Below are positions 1 through 8,490 of a stretch of 60,731 nucleotides of DNA, in pieces. Within the stretch, counting starts at the first letter, position 1; the number at the start of each line of letters is the position of its first letter. The notes beneath the pieces are model-generated. The model saw only the letters and a program-made list of their open reading frames with translations. It ran no database searches and was not told the DNA's origin. Position numbers and translations under genes: made by a program. The stretch is from JACCVL01 sp038232655 (GTDB lineage Bacteria > Actinomycetota > Actinomycetes > Propionibacteriales > Nocardioidaceae). The stretch is from positions 1 to 60,731 of the forward strand of contig JBBSNM010000005.1 in the NCBI GenBank assembly GCA_038232655.1, given 5' to 3'.

Positions 1-650
1 CCCTCGGCCAGCGGGGTGATGTCGACCGGGAAGATCTGGCCGACGTAGATCAGCACGTAGAGCGCGGCCACGCCGAACAGCGACGGCACCAGGGCCGAGC
101 CGCGGGTCTTGTAGATGTACTGGCCGATGGCCATCGCGAGCGGGATCTCGACGAAGATCGGGATGACCGCACCGGGGTTGGCCACGAACAGGTTGCCGAT
201 GACCACGGCGAACACCGCGTTCACCAGCGTCAGCAGGAAGAAGATGATCACCAGGAACAGTGCCCGCGCGCGCTTGGTCACTACCTCACCGGCCAGCGTC
301 CCGATGCTGCGTGCCTTGTGCCGCACGGACACGACGAGTGAGCCGAAGTCGTGCACCCCGGCGGCGAAGATGGTGCCCAGCACGATCCACGCCAGCGCCG
401 GTCCCCAGCCCCAGAACACTGCGATGGCCGGGCCCACGATCGGTGCGGCGCCGGCGACCGAGGTGAAGTGGTGGCCGAACAGCACATGCTTGTTGGTCGG
501 CACGTAGTCGACCCCGTCCTGCATCTCATGCGCAGGCGTGACGAAGGCCGGGTCGAGCCCGTAGACGCTGCGCGCGAGGTAGGCGGAGTAGTAGCGGTAG
601 CCGAGGAAGAACAGCCCCAGCGCGACTGCCGCGACGACGATGGCGGGCAT
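1..650 (-). CDS. cstA: Carbon starvation protein CstA, N-terminal part (runs off the left end)
   Basis: Reading leftwards from an ATG at 650, the frame is open to the window edge (about 216 residues). The protein is a polytopic membrane protein of the CstA family, known as peptide and pyruvate transporters induced by carbon starvation. The start MPAIVVAAVALGLFFLGYRY, the segment VPTNKHVLFGHHFTSVAGAAPI and the motif GVHDFGSL are the family's hallmark N-terminus. A strong Shine-Dalgarno GGGAGG lies seven bases before the ATG. Several hydrophobic segments are visible. Full-length members are 550-700 residues, so most of the gene lies outside the window. It is divergent from the next gene, so a shared promoter region lies in 651-780. 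Confidence 0.93.
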   Translation of the reverse strand, partial: MPAIVVAAVALGLFFLGYRYYSAYLARSVYGLDPAFVTPAHEMQDGVDYVPTNKHVLFGHHFTSVAGAAPIVGPAIAVFWGWGPALAWIVLGTIFAAGVHDFGSLVVSVRHKARSIGTLAGEVVTKRARALFLVIIFFLLTLVNAVFAVVIGNLFVANPGAVIPIFVEIPLAMAIGQYIYKTRGSALVPSLFGVAALYVLIYVGQIFPVDITPLAE

Positions 651-780
651 ATCGCCTCCCTGTTGCGCCGACGGTCGGTTTCATACCGGCCGACCACGGG
701 CGGTGCGATGCCCACCATGGACCTTGGCGTGCGATCCCTGCCGCATTGTGGCGACGCTATTTTGCCACGAAGGTGGCCCT

Positions 781-1590
781 GTGGATACCCACGGCGCCGC
801 CGGCCGGCTCGTTTCCGCGATCGCCGCGGCCTCGGTTGCCGAGCTGGCCTGGATCGACCCGGCGGGCCGGCCGGCGGCGGTGCCGGTGGTGCCGCTGCTG
901 CTGGCCGACGAACCCGCGGTCGCTGTGCCGTACGCGTTCGCCGAGCTGGCCTGCCGGGTGGGAGCCGCACCCCGTGCGGCCCTGGTGCTCTCCGACCCCC
1001 GGATGACCGGTGGGGGCTGGCAGCCGCTGGCGGCCATCGCAACGCCGCGGCTCGTGGTCGACGACGACGGTTCGCTGTTCGCAGCCCAGCTGCTCGACCA
1101 GGAGCTGCGCAAGTATCCCCCCTCCCGGGCGCTGGTCGGGTCGCCGCTGCTGCGGCGCGAGCACTGGTGGTACCTGCCCCGGCTCGTGCTGCTGCTCGGC
1201 GACGCTGCGGTGGCTGAGGTGGGCGCCCGGGCAGGGGAGCGGGACGGGCTGCTGGTGTCCGTGCCACCCAGCCGGCCGGTCGCCAGCCCCGAGGTCGACA
1301 CGGTGCAGGTCGAGGACTGGGGCGCCGAGCCCCTCAGGCTCGGGTCGTTGAGCGGCCGGACGGTGCCGACCGACGGCCGTTCCGGCCTGCTGATGGGACA
1401 CGATTTCTCGGTCCCCGATCTGGAGCGGTGGTCGCCGCACCGCACGTACGGACGGCTCGCACCCGGCGGGCTGGTCCCCGACTCGCGCCCCACCAGCCGG
1501 GCGCTGGAGCCGGTGCCTGGCTTGTTCCAGCGGATCCGGCGCCAGCGCGAGCTGGAGCGGCGTTGCCGGCGCGCCCTGTCCCCCCGCTAG
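781..1590 (+). CDS. Split-barrel (pyridoxamine 5'-phosphate oxidase-like) family protein
   Basis: A 269-residue protein starting at GTG 781 (VDTHGAAGRL...). The frame is open further upstream, but that part overlaps the cstA promoter and does not look coding. The first half (ELAWIDPAGRPAAVPVVPLL, then AALVLSDPRMTGGGWQPLAA) reads like the FMN-binding split barrel of pyridoxamine-phosphate-oxidase-like proteins that reduce or bind flavin or heme-type cofactors. The C-terminal third is Arg- and Pro-rich with no recognised domain. The family call rests on pattern only, and the substrate is unknown. It ends convergently with a decayed TauE gene, overlapping its terminal codon. Confidence 0.6.
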   Translation: MDTHGAAGRLVSAIAAASVAELAWIDPAGRPAAVPVVPLLLADEPAVAVPYAFAELACRVGAAPRAALVLSDPRMTGGGWQPLAAIATPRLVVDDDGSLFAAQLLDQELRKYPPSRALVGSPLLRREHWWYLPRLVLLLGDAAVAEVGARAGERDGLLVSVPPSRPVASPEVDTVQVEDWGAEPLRLGSLSGRTVPTDGRSGLLMGHDFSVPDLERWSPHRTYGRLAPGGLVPDSRPTSRALEPVPGLFQRIRRQRELERRCRRALSPR

Positions 1591-1891
1591 CCCGGACCGT
1601 GGCGCCAGCCGGCCTCTGCCGCGCGCCACGCGGCCCCGACCACGGTGCCGGCGAAGACGACGGTGGACGTCGCGGCGGCGACGACGGCCAGGAAGCGGCC
1701 GAGCCGGAGGTCTCGAGCAGCAGCGAGGTGCCGATCGCCTCGACCGTGGTGAGCCGTGGCACGTCGGCCAGCGGGAACGCGATCAGGAAGACCGGGATCA
1801 GCATGGCCGCGCCGCTGATCCCGGAGAGCATCGCCACCGCGGCGATGATGATGCAGACGGGGAACATGAACCAGTACACGGTCCAGTTCAC
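1587..1891 (-). pseudogene. TauE/SafE family permease remnant (frameshifted, internally deleted)
   Basis: From a GTG at 1891 the first 63 residues (MNWTVYWFMFPVC..., then GISGAAMLIPVF and VEAIGTSLLLETSG) are a clean TauE/SafE sulfite/anion exporter N-terminus. After about position 1703 this frame turns into Ser/Pro/Arg junk, while a neighbouring frame carries a short hydrophobic piece (VVFAGTVVGAAW) ending at 1587. Intact members have about 250-300 residues and 7-9 membrane helices, so the middle and the C-terminus are gone. I read this as an internal deletion plus frameshift. Confidence 0.75.
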
Positions 1892-1962
1892 GGCTCAGCC
1901 CTTCGTGCCGCCGACGAGCGCGGTGCTGGGTGTGACGGCGTACCGGCTCGCGGGACGCCAGC

Positions 1963-2193
1963 ATGGCGGATGCTTCGTCGCACCTGTCGGGCCATGACCG
2001 GTGTCGGGTCTACGACTGGGAACAGACCCGATCCCAGGAACTGCTGATCGAGGTCGGCCACCCCACGCTGGGGCGGATCGCGCTGCCCGGGCCGCCGCTA
2101 CGGCTCGGTGACGGCTTCCTTGGCGAGCACACGGCGCCACCCACCCTGGACCAGCACGGGGACAGCATCCGGGGCCTGGCTGGCCGAGCCTGA
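1963..2193 (+). pseudogene. Type III (CaiB/BaiF) CoA-transferase C-terminal fragment
   Basis: A 76-codon frame whose middle (EVGHPTLGRIALPGPPLRL, then HTAPPTLDQHGDSI) matches the extreme C-terminus of family III CoA-transferases, where a HPT-G-I-LPG-P-L-F stretch is followed by P-LG-HT-EIL. Intact enzymes are about 400 residues, so only the last 50-60 codons remain, and the first 15-20 codons here are unrelated. It lies head to head with the TauE remnant, consistent with one deletion scar. I see no function for it. Confidence 0.6.
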
Positions 2194-2353
2194 GACGGGA
2201 ACCGGGCCCGACCGGTCGGCAGCGCCTCGGTCTCCAGGCCCGGGTGCTCCCCGCGTATCTCACCGTGATCACACTGGTTGTGACTCACACGTCTCGTGCG
2301 CACGATGGGATACGTGCGAGGTGCACCCGTGACGGCCGGAAGGAGGCGCACCA

Positions 2354-2680
2354 ATGCCGGCGTCAGATCTGCGCAGCAGCCTGCTCGAGCTGCGTGAGAC
2401 CCTGAGCGCCCAACTGGCGACGCTCACCGCCCGCCCCGAGCCGGGCAGCGGCATCGGCTTCGGCAAGCGCGTCGGGGACAGCACCTCAATCGCGGTCGAG
2501 CGCATCACCGACGTGGCCAAGCAGGAGACCCTGCTGGCCAAGCTGCGCGAGACCGAGCGCGCACTGGCCAAGGTTGACGACGGCACCTACGGGGTGTGCG
2601 ACGAGTGCGGTGAGCAGATCGGTGCGGAGCGGCTCGAGTTCCGCCCGTACGCCACCCGCTGCGTCCGCCATGCCGCCTGA
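2354..2680 (+). CDS. DksA/TraR-type C4 zinc-finger protein
   Basis: A 108-residue protein with a strong Shine-Dalgarno (GGAAGGAGG) before ATG 2354. The first 75 residues are a charged helical hairpin (two Leu/Glu/Arg-rich helices), followed by the zinc finger YGVCDECGEQI...RCVRH typical of DksA/TraR family proteins. These bind the secondary channel of RNA polymerase. Actinobacterial short relatives are often of unknown target, while RbpA/CarD take over other roles. The acidic DxxDxA tip of true DksA is not evident, so a ppGpp-coupled role should not be assumed. Confidence 0.8.
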   Translation: MPASDLRSSLLELRETLSAQLATLTARPEPGSGIGFGKRVGDSTSIAVERITDVAKQETLLAKLRETERALAKVDDGTYGVCDECGEQIGAERLEFRPYATRCVRHAA

Positions 2681-2771
2681 TCCAGGTGTGCCTGATCCCG
2701 GTGTGCCGGGTGCATGGGTGCCGGGGCGGTACGTTTGCCCGCCACGCGCGCGGGAGGGACGGTGCTGAGCC

Positions 2772-3314
2772 ATGGCGGAGCACGAGTCGGTAGAGCACGA
2801 ACACCAGGCGGCGCACCGCGAGGTCACGACCCGCCCGGCGGTGTCCAGCGGGATCGTCGTCGGTCACGACGGGTCCGAACGGTCGCAGGCGGCGGTGCGC
2901 TGGGCAGCGGAGGAGGCGGCGGTGCGCGGCTGCGCGTTGCACGTCGTGCGGGCATGGACCGTGACCCACGCGCCCCGGCCCTCGACCTGGTCCTTCGGGT
3001 ACGTCCCGTCGCTGCCGGAGTACGAGACCGCCGTGACCGAGGTTCTCGAGGACGCCTGGCAGGGCCTGCGCGAGCACGTCCCTGAACTGCACCTGCACGC
3101 GGCACACGGCAAGCCGGCGCGGATCATCGTCGAGGCCTCTCGGGGCGCCGATCTCGTCGTGGTCGGCTCCCGCGGCCAGGGACGGGTGGCGGAGTTCGCG
3201 CTGGGCTCGGTCGCCGACCAGGTGGCCAGGGAGGCGCGTTGCCCGGTCGTGGTGGTCCGGCCCTCGACCACAGACCCGCTCGGCGGTGTCGCCGATCCGC
3301 TCGGCGGCGACTGA
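2772..3314 (+). CDS. Universal stress protein (UspA family)
   Basis: A 180-residue protein with a single Usp domain from about residue 27. It starts with GIVVGHDGSERSQAAVRWA, and the ATP-binding signature appears as VVGSRGQGRVAEFALGSV, then the terminal strand CPVVVVRP. Members of this type with G-2x-G-9x-G(S/T) bind ATP. The N-terminal 25 residues are His/Glu-rich and variable. A GGGAGGGAC Shine-Dalgarno precedes ATG 2772 at slightly long spacing. It stands alone, convergent with the GH15 gene only six bases downstream. Confidence 0.9.
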   Translation: MAEHESVEHEHQAAHREVTTRPAVSSGIVVGHDGSERSQAAVRWAAEEAAVRGCALHVVRAWTVTHAPRPSTWSFGYVPSLPEYETAVTEVLEDAWQGLREHVPELHLHAAHGKPARIIVEASRGADLVVVGSRGQGRVAEFALGSVADQVAREARCPVVVVRPSTTDPLGGVADPLGGD

Positions 3315-3320
3315 GCGCGC

Positions 3321-5120
3321 TCAACCCGCCGGCTCGGCGGTCACGGCCGGGCTCGAGGACAACATCAGCGCGGAGTTCACCAGGCCGACGTGGCTGAAGG
3401 CCTGCGGGGTGTTGCCGAGGTGCCGGCCGCTGTCCGGATCGACCTCCTCGGCGAGCAGACCGACGTCGTTGCGCAGCGCGATCAACCGCTCGAACAAGGC
3501 CCGGGCCTCATCCTCACGTCCGACGCCGTGCAACGCATCGACCAGCCAGAAGGTGCAGACGACGAACGCGCCCTCGCTGCCGGGCAGGCCGTCGGTGCCA
3601 CCATCGGCCTCGGGGTCGTACCGCAGGAGGAACCCGTCGCGGGACAGCTCACGCTGGACCGCGTCGACCGTACCGACGACCCGTGGGTCGTCCCACGGCA
3701 GGAAACCGACTCGCGGGATCAGCAGCAGCGCAGCATCGAGACCGGTCGAGCCGTAGAACTGGGTGAACGTGTTGCGTTCCGCGTCGAAGCCGTTGCGGCA
3801 CACGTCGTCATGGATCTCGGCGGCGAGCCGCCGCCACTCGTCGGCCGGACCGTCGACGCCGTGCTCTTGCACCGCTTCGGCGGCGTTCATCAGTCCGGTC
3901 CAGGCCAGCACCTTGGAGTGCACGAAGTGCTGGCGCTCGCCGCGCACCTCCCACAACCCGTTGTCGGCATCGCCCCAGTGATTCTCCAGGAAGTCCAGCA
4001 GGGCGCGCTGCATGTCCCAGGCGGTCTCGTCGACAGCCATGCCGTGGGTGCGGGCCAGGTGCAGGCCGTGTAGCACCTCACCCCAAGTGTCGAGCTGGAA
4101 CTGGTCAGAGGCGGCGTTCCCCACCCGTACCGGGGCCGAGCCCTCGTAGCCCGCCAGCCAGTCGGCGGTGTACTCCTCCAGGCGACGGGCGCCGTCGATC
4201 CCGTACATGATCTGCAAGTTGGCGGGGTCGCCGGCGATCGCCCGCAGCAACCAGTCCCGCCAGGCGGCGGCCTCCTTGACGAAGCCGGTTCCCAGCAGCG
4301 CCTGCAACGTGAACGTCGCGTCCCGCAGCCAGCAGTACCGGTAGTCCCAGTTGCGCGAACCCCCGATCTCCTCGGGCAGCGACGTCGTGGCGGCGGCCAG
4401 GATGCCGCCGGTGGGTTCGAAGGTCAGCGCCTTCAGCGTGACCAGCGAACGCCGCACCGCTTCGTCCCACTCGCCCTCGTAGGTCAGCCCCGCCATCCAG
4501 TCGGTCCAGAACTGCTCGGTGTCCTGGATCGCCTTCTCGGCATCGACCGGCTCGGGTTGCGGCAGGTACGACGGGTGGTAGGTGAGCACGAACGGCACCC
4601 GGTCACCGGCGGCCACCTCGAACTCGGCCACCGAGGTCAGGTTGCGCCCGGTCACCTCGACCGGAGTGCTCAACCAGGCGGCATCGGGCCCGGCGAGCGC
4701 GACTAGCTGACCGTGATCGCTCCGCACCCACGGCACGGTCTGGCCGTAGTCGAAGCGCAGGCACAGCTGCATGCGCATCGGCACCCGTCCGCTGACGCCC
4801 TCCACGAGCCGCACCACGTCGATCGCGTCGCCGCGGATCGGCATCGTGTCGATGATCCGCACGGTGCCGTCGGGAGTCTCCCATTCCGTCTCGAGGATGA
4901 GGGTGTCACCGCGGTAGCGGCGGCGCGTGCACGCACCGCCGCTGGTCGGTGCCAGCTGCCAGGAGCCGGCCGCGTGGTCGTCGTCGTCGAGCAGCGCGGC
5001 CAGGCAGGCTGGGGAGTCGAAGCGCGGAAGGCACAGCCACTCGATGGCCCCGTCGTTGCCGACGAGGGCGGCGGTCTGCAGGTCGCCCAGCAGGGCGTAG
5101 TCCTCGATCAGCTTGCTCAT
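3321..5120 (-). CDS. Glycoside hydrolase family 15 protein (glucoamylase/trehalase-like)
   Basis: A 599-residue cytosolic protein starting MSKLIEDYALLGDLQTAALVG, the standard start of bacterial GH15 proteins, followed by SIEWLCLPRFDSPACFA-like WLCLPRFDSPACLAALL. The catalytic (alpha/alpha)6 barrel is in the second half: GGSRNWDYRYCWLRDATFTL is the family hallmark, and a later acidic region around EEVDPDSGRHLGNTPQAFSHVGL holds the second carboxylate. Activities known for the family include glucoamylase, trehalase and isomaltase, and I cannot choose between them. No signal peptide. The ATG overlaps the stop of an eight-codon leader reading frame that has the better ribosome site. Confidence 0.92.
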   Translation of the reverse strand: MSKLIEDYALLGDLQTAALVGNDGAIEWLCLPRFDSPACLAALLDDDDHAAGSWQLAPTSGGACTRRRYRGDTLILETEWETPDGTVRIIDTMPIRGDAIDVVRLVEGVSGRVPMRMQLCLRFDYGQTVPWVRSDHGQLVALAGPDAAWLSTPVEVTGRNLTSVAEFEVAAGDRVPFVLTYHPSYLPQPEPVDAEKAIQDTEQFWTDWMAGLTYEGEWDEAVRRSLVTLKALTFEPTGGILAAATTSLPEEIGGSRNWDYRYCWLRDATFTLQALLGTGFVKEAAAWRDWLLRAIAGDPANLQIMYGIDGARRLEEYTADWLAGYEGSAPVRVGNAASDQFQLDTWGEVLHGLHLARTHGMAVDETAWDMQRALLDFLENHWGDADNGLWEVRGERQHFVHSKVLAWTGLMNAAEAVQEHGVDGPADEWRRLAAEIHDDVCRNGFDAERNTFTQFYGSTGLDAALLLIPRVGFLPWDDPRVVGTVDAVQRELSRDGFLLRYDPEADGGTDGLPGSEGAFVVCTFWLVDALHGVGREDEARALFERLIALRNDVGLLAEEVDPDSGRHLGNTPQAFSHVGLVNSALMLSSSPAVTAEPAG

Positions 5121-5143
5121 CGGCGTCCGTCGGTGTGGTGCAT
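5117..5143 (-). CDS. Eight-codon leader reading frame upstream of the GH15 gene
   Basis: An ATG at 5143, preceded by GAGGAG at good spacing, opens a frame encoding MHHTDGRR. Its TGA overlaps the ATG of the GH15 gene (ATGA). The GH15 start itself has only a weak purine stretch. Translation of the leader would therefore deliver ribosomes to the glycosidase start. Whether the leader is a real peptide or just a ribosome-loading device cannot be told from sequence. Confidence 0.35.
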   Translation of the reverse strand: MHHTDGRR

Positions 5144-5270
5144 GGGTGCTCCTCGGGTCTTGGGGTCGTCGCAATCTTCTCGTACTGCTGGCCGTACCCA
5201 TGCCGCGCCTGGCGAAGCGCTCGCGCTGTGCCTGCTGGTGCGTGCGGGCGCTGGGGCTACGGTCGGCGCC

Positions 5271-6701
5271 GTGCAGACGCAAGCCTGGCGCGACGTGGTG
5301 GTGCTCGGCGCCGGGCCTGCCGGCCTGACGGCGGCCTTCCAGGCGGCCGTCCGCGGCCACTCGGTCACGCTGCTCGAGCAGGGCGAGCGCGTCGGCGGCA
5401 TGGCGGCCAGCTTCACCGTCGACGGCATCGAGGTCGACCATGGCAGCCACCGGCTGCACCCCGCGACGCCCGCGCCGGTGCTGGCGATGCTGCGCCAGCT
5501 GCTGGGCAACGACCTGCAGACGCGGCCGCGCAACGGTCGGCTGCGCGTCTACGACCGATGGGTCGGCTTCCCGCTGCGTGCGGGCGAGCTGGCCCGCGTC
5601 GTTCCAGCCGCAGCCGCCGTGCGCATCGCCCGCGACGCGCTCGGGGCCCCGCTCCGCCGCGGCCGCGACACCAGCTCGTACGCGTCGGTGCTGACCGCCT
5701 CGCTCGGGCCGGAGCTGTACGAGGCGATGTACGCCCCGTACGCGGAGAAGCTGTGGGGGCTGCCCGGAACCCAGATCGACGCGGAGCAGGCCCGGGTGCG
5801 GGTCACCGCCGACACGCCGTGGAAGGTCGCGGCGCGGATGCTGCGGGGTCGGCGGGGTGGCCGGCGAGGCAGCGCAGAAGGCAGCGCCCAGGGCCGGGTG
5901 TTCCACTACCCGCGCCGTGGCTTCGGCCAGATCGCGACCGCGCTGGCGGCGGCGGCGGAGTCCAGTGGCGTCGACGTGCGCCTCAACGCCCGCGTGACCG
6001 GCGTCGGCGCCGCGGGCGCGGGGGCCGAGATCAGCACCGCGGGCGGCACCCGGCTGCGCGCCGGTCGGGTGCTGTCGACGCTGCCGCTACCGGTGCTGGC
6101 GCGCCTGGTCGACCCCGCCCCGGCGCAGGCGGCGTGTACCGACGCGCAGGCGCTGGCCTTCCGGGCGATGCTGCTGGTCTACGTCGGGCACGTCGGCGGC
6201 AGGTGGACGCCGTACGACGCGCACTACCTGCCCGGCTCGCAGACCCCGGTGACCCGCATCAGCGAACCCGCCAACTACCGCGACAACCCCGACGACCCGA
6301 CCGACCGCAGCGTGGTCTGCGCCGAGATCCCGTGCACGGTCGGTGACCGGCTGTGGGGCGCCGGCGACGGCGCGCTCGCGGATCTGGTGGCCGAGGCCAT
6401 CACCACGACCGGACTGCCGCCGCTGCGCCGCACGAGCGTGCGAGTACGGCGGCTGCCACACGTCTACCCGGTGTACGCACGGGGTTTCGCCGACCGGCTG
6501 GCCGGCCTGGAGTCATGGGCGCGTGACCTCCCTAGCGTCACCACGCTGGGCCGGGCGGGCCTGTTCGCCCACGACAACAGCCACCACGCGATGGTGATGG
6601 CGCTGGCCGCGGTCGACTGCCTCGACGCCGACGGCGGTTGGGACGATGCCGCCTGGTCGGCGGCCCGGGAGGGGTTCCGTGCTCATGTCGTCGAGGACTG
6701 A
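5271..6701 (+). CDS. FAD-dependent oxidoreductase (amine oxidase / protoporphyrinogen oxidase-like fold)
   Basis: A 476-residue flavoprotein starting at GTG 5271. The N-terminal Rossmann motif VVLGAGPAGLTAAFQAA...LLEQGERVGGMAASF contains the GxGxxG and the distal Glu that binds the ADP ribose of FAD, and the following GGM/VDHGSHRLHP is typical of the amine-oxidase superfamily. The C-terminal AHDNSHHAMVMALA sits where the second flavin-contacting motif lies. Relatives are found with sugar-lipid genes, including UDP-galactopyranose mutase-like and desaturase-like enzymes. It overlaps the end of the flippase-GT2 gene convergently by 19 bp, and membership in that locus is inference. Confidence 0.8.
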   Translation: MQTQAWRDVVVLGAGPAGLTAAFQAAVRGHSVTLLEQGERVGGMAASFTVDGIEVDHGSHRLHPATPAPVLAMLRQLLGNDLQTRPRNGRLRVYDRWVGFPLRAGELARVVPAAAAVRIARDALGAPLRRGRDTSSYASVLTASLGPELYEAMYAPYAEKLWGLPGTQIDAEQARVRVTADTPWKVAARMLRGRRGGRRGSAEGSAQGRVFHYPRRGFGQIATALAAAAESSGVDVRLNARVTGVGAAGAGAEISTAGGTRLRAGRVLSTLPLPVLARLVDPAPAQAACTDAQALAFRAMLLVYVGHVGGRWTPYDAHYLPGSQTPVTRISEPANYRDNPDDPTDRSVVCAEIPCTVGDRLWGAGDGALADLVAEAITTTGLPPLRRTSVRVRRLPHVYPVYARGFADRLAGLESWARDLPSVTTLGRAGLFAHDNSHHAMVMALAAVDCLDADGGWDDAAWSAAREGFRAHVVED

Positions 6702-8407
6702 ACCCGCCGGTCGTTGAGCTCGGCGTGCACCGCCGGCAGCACCCGGCGCAGGTAGCGGTGCAGCCGGACGAAGGAGGTGCCGCTGGTGCGGAACGCGTAG
6801 TGGATGGGCACCTCGGCGTACGTGAAGCCCTTGGCCAGCAGGTCGAGGGTGAGCACCTGCGCGTAGTTGTAGTCGTGCACGACCTCGGCCGCAGCGGCGG
6901 CCGCGGGGGAGAACGCCCGATAGCCGCTCTGCCCGTCGGTGACGTCTTGCCGGCGGGTCATCCAGCGCACCCACCGGGTCAGCACCAGGTTGCCGACCAG
7001 GCGGTGCGGCCGCATCACCTCGATCGTGCCGGCGAAGCGGCTGCCGACCACGTAGTCGGCGCTCCCCGCCAGCACCGGTGCGGCGACCGCCGGCAGGTCC
7101 TCGGGGGCGTACTCCGCGTCGGCGTCCAGGTAGACCACGCAGGCGGGCTCCGTCGCCACCGCCTCGGCCAGCCCGCGCCGCACCGCGGATCCGAGCCCGC
7201 GCTGGGGGTGCCCGCCGACGACCCGGGCCCCCGCCTCGGCCGCGCGGGCGGCGGTCGCGTCGGTCGAGCCGTCGTCGACCACCACCACCCGCACCGGACG
7301 CCCGTCGACCTCGCGCGGCAGCCGGCGCACCACCTCGCCCACCGTCTGCTCCTCGTCGTGGGCAGGCAGGAAAGCCACCACCGGAGCCGTTCGGTCGAAC
7401 GTACGCGGCGCCGGGCGGGGCGGCAGCTCGCGCGGCAACCGCCAGCGACCCCACCAGCCGGGCGCGGGCGCGACCAGGGAAACCGCGCCGACCACGAGCG
7501 CGTAGGCCGTCTTCACCGCGTGCGCCAGCAGCACCACGGCGAACGCATCGGCGACCGGCACGCCGAGGGCCACCAGTGCGGCGGTGCCGGCGGCCTCATA
7601 GCTGCCGATGCCGCCCGGCGTGACCGCCACCGCCTGCGCCACGATCGTCACCGCGGTGACACCGACCGCCTCCGGGTACGACAGCGGCACCCCGGCCGAC
7701 GTGGCGACGGCGAGCATCACGGTCGCCTCGAGCAGCCAGCCGGCGGTGGCCGCGGCGACCACCAACGGGCCGGGCAGCCGGAGCCGCGCCCTGTCGGTGG
7801 CCAGCCGGCGCAGCCACAGCAGCGCGCCGACGCCTGCGACGGCCAGCGCTGCGGCCGCGACGACGGCCAGCGCTGCGGCCGCGACGACGGCCCAGCCGAC
7901 GCCGACCATGCGCACCAGGACGGCGGGGGCGAGGATCAGCGCGAGGCCGGCGACCGTCAGCAGATCGGTGAGCCGCAGCAGCACGGTGCTGGCAGTCGCC
8001 GGCCGCCACCCCACGTCGGTGCGGCGCACCACGCTGGACACCCGTAGCGCCTCACCCAGCCGCAGCGGCAGCAGGTGGTTGCCGAGCAGGCTGATGTGCA
8101 GCGCGGCCCATGCCTGCCCCGCCGACAGCGCCGGCAGCACCTGGGCCCACCCCCACGTGCGCAGGCCGAACGCCGCGGCGTAGGCCAGCACGGCGGCGCC
8201 GATCAGCACCGGCGACCCGGCCACCGCCGCGCCGGCTTGGTGCGTGGCCGCCCGCAGCGCCGCCAGGTCCGCGCCCAGCGCGACGTAGGCGACGGCCGTC
8301 AGCAGCAGCGCGAGCCCCAGCAGCGTTCGGGCGGACCGGGAACGGGCGCGGGCAGCGGCCCGCCACGAGGGGGGGGCGCCGGTTGAGTGGTCGGCGATGC
8401 GTTGCAT
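6683..8407 (-). CDS. Fusion of YbhN/AglD-like flippase domain and GT2 polyprenyl-phosphate glycosyltransferase
   Basis: A 574-residue protein. Residues 1 to about 310 hold about eight hydrophobic helices with LLGNHLLPLRLGEALRV and AVTPGGIGSYEAAGT, the signatures of the lysylphosphatidylglycerol-synthase transmembrane (UPF0104) family. From about residue 330 a cytosolic GT2 domain follows: VVAFLPAHDEEQTVGEVVRRL, VVVVDDGSTDATAARA, VVYLDADAEYAPEDL (the DxD) and GQSGYRAFS, as in dolichol-phosphate mannosyltransferase-like enzymes. In archaeal AglD the order of the two parts is reversed. Start at ATG 8407; a TTG at 8446 in frame is possible. A perfect 24-bp duplication (7837-7884) lies in a membrane helix. 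It is divergent from the epimerase gene. Confidence 0.88.
   Translation of the reverse strand: MQRIADHSTGAPPSWRAAARARSRSARTLLGLALLLTAVAYVALGADLAALRAATHQAGAAVAGSPVLIGAAVLAYAAAFGLRTWGWAQVLPALSAGQAWAALHISLLGNHLLPLRLGEALRVSSVVRRTDVGWRPATASTVLLRLTDLLTVAGLALILAPAVLVRMVGVGWAVVAAAALAVVAAAALAVAGVGALLWLRRLATDRARLRLPGPLVVAAATAGWLLEATVMLAVATSAGVPLSYPEAVGVTAVTIVAQAVAVTPGGIGSYEAAGTAALVALGVPVADAFAVVLLAHAVKTAYALVVGAVSLVAPAPGWWGRWRLPRELPPRPAPRTFDRTAPVVAFLPAHDEEQTVGEVVRRLPREVDGRPVRVVVVDDGSTDATAARAAEAGARVVGGHPQRGLGSAVRRGLAEAVATEPACVVYLDADAEYAPEDLPAVAAPVLAGSADYVVGSRFAGTIEVMRPHRLVGNLVLTRWVRWMTRRQDVTDGQSGYRAFSPAAAAAAEVVHDYNYAQVLTLDLLAKGFTYAEVPIHYAFRTSGTSFVRLHRYLRRVLPAVHAELNDRRVQSSTT
7837..7884. repeat. Perfect 2 x 24-bp tandem duplication inside a membrane helix of the flippase-GT2 gene
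   Basis: The 24-base unit starting CGACGGCCAGCGCTG occurs twice back to back, with part of a third copy following. It keeps the frame and repeats eight residues (VVAAAALA) in a transmembrane stretch. Probably recent replication slippage. Confidence 0.9.
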
Positions 8408-8490
8408 AGTTAGGAGAGGATGCCCTAAGTTGCGGTGGCCGGCCAAGCCGACCCCGCATCGACCCGCTCGCCACCGATTGGAACCGCTCC

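Noticed and set aside
281..1267. 328-codon minus-strand frame overlapping cstA and the split-barrel gene
   Set aside because: Arg/Pro/Ala-rich text with no motifs; cstA in another minus frame explains the DNA with clear family blocks and a good ribosome site.
7837..7884. Regulatory tandem repeat
   Set aside because: It lies inside the coding frame and simply duplicates eight membrane residues, so it is explained as slippage within a gene.
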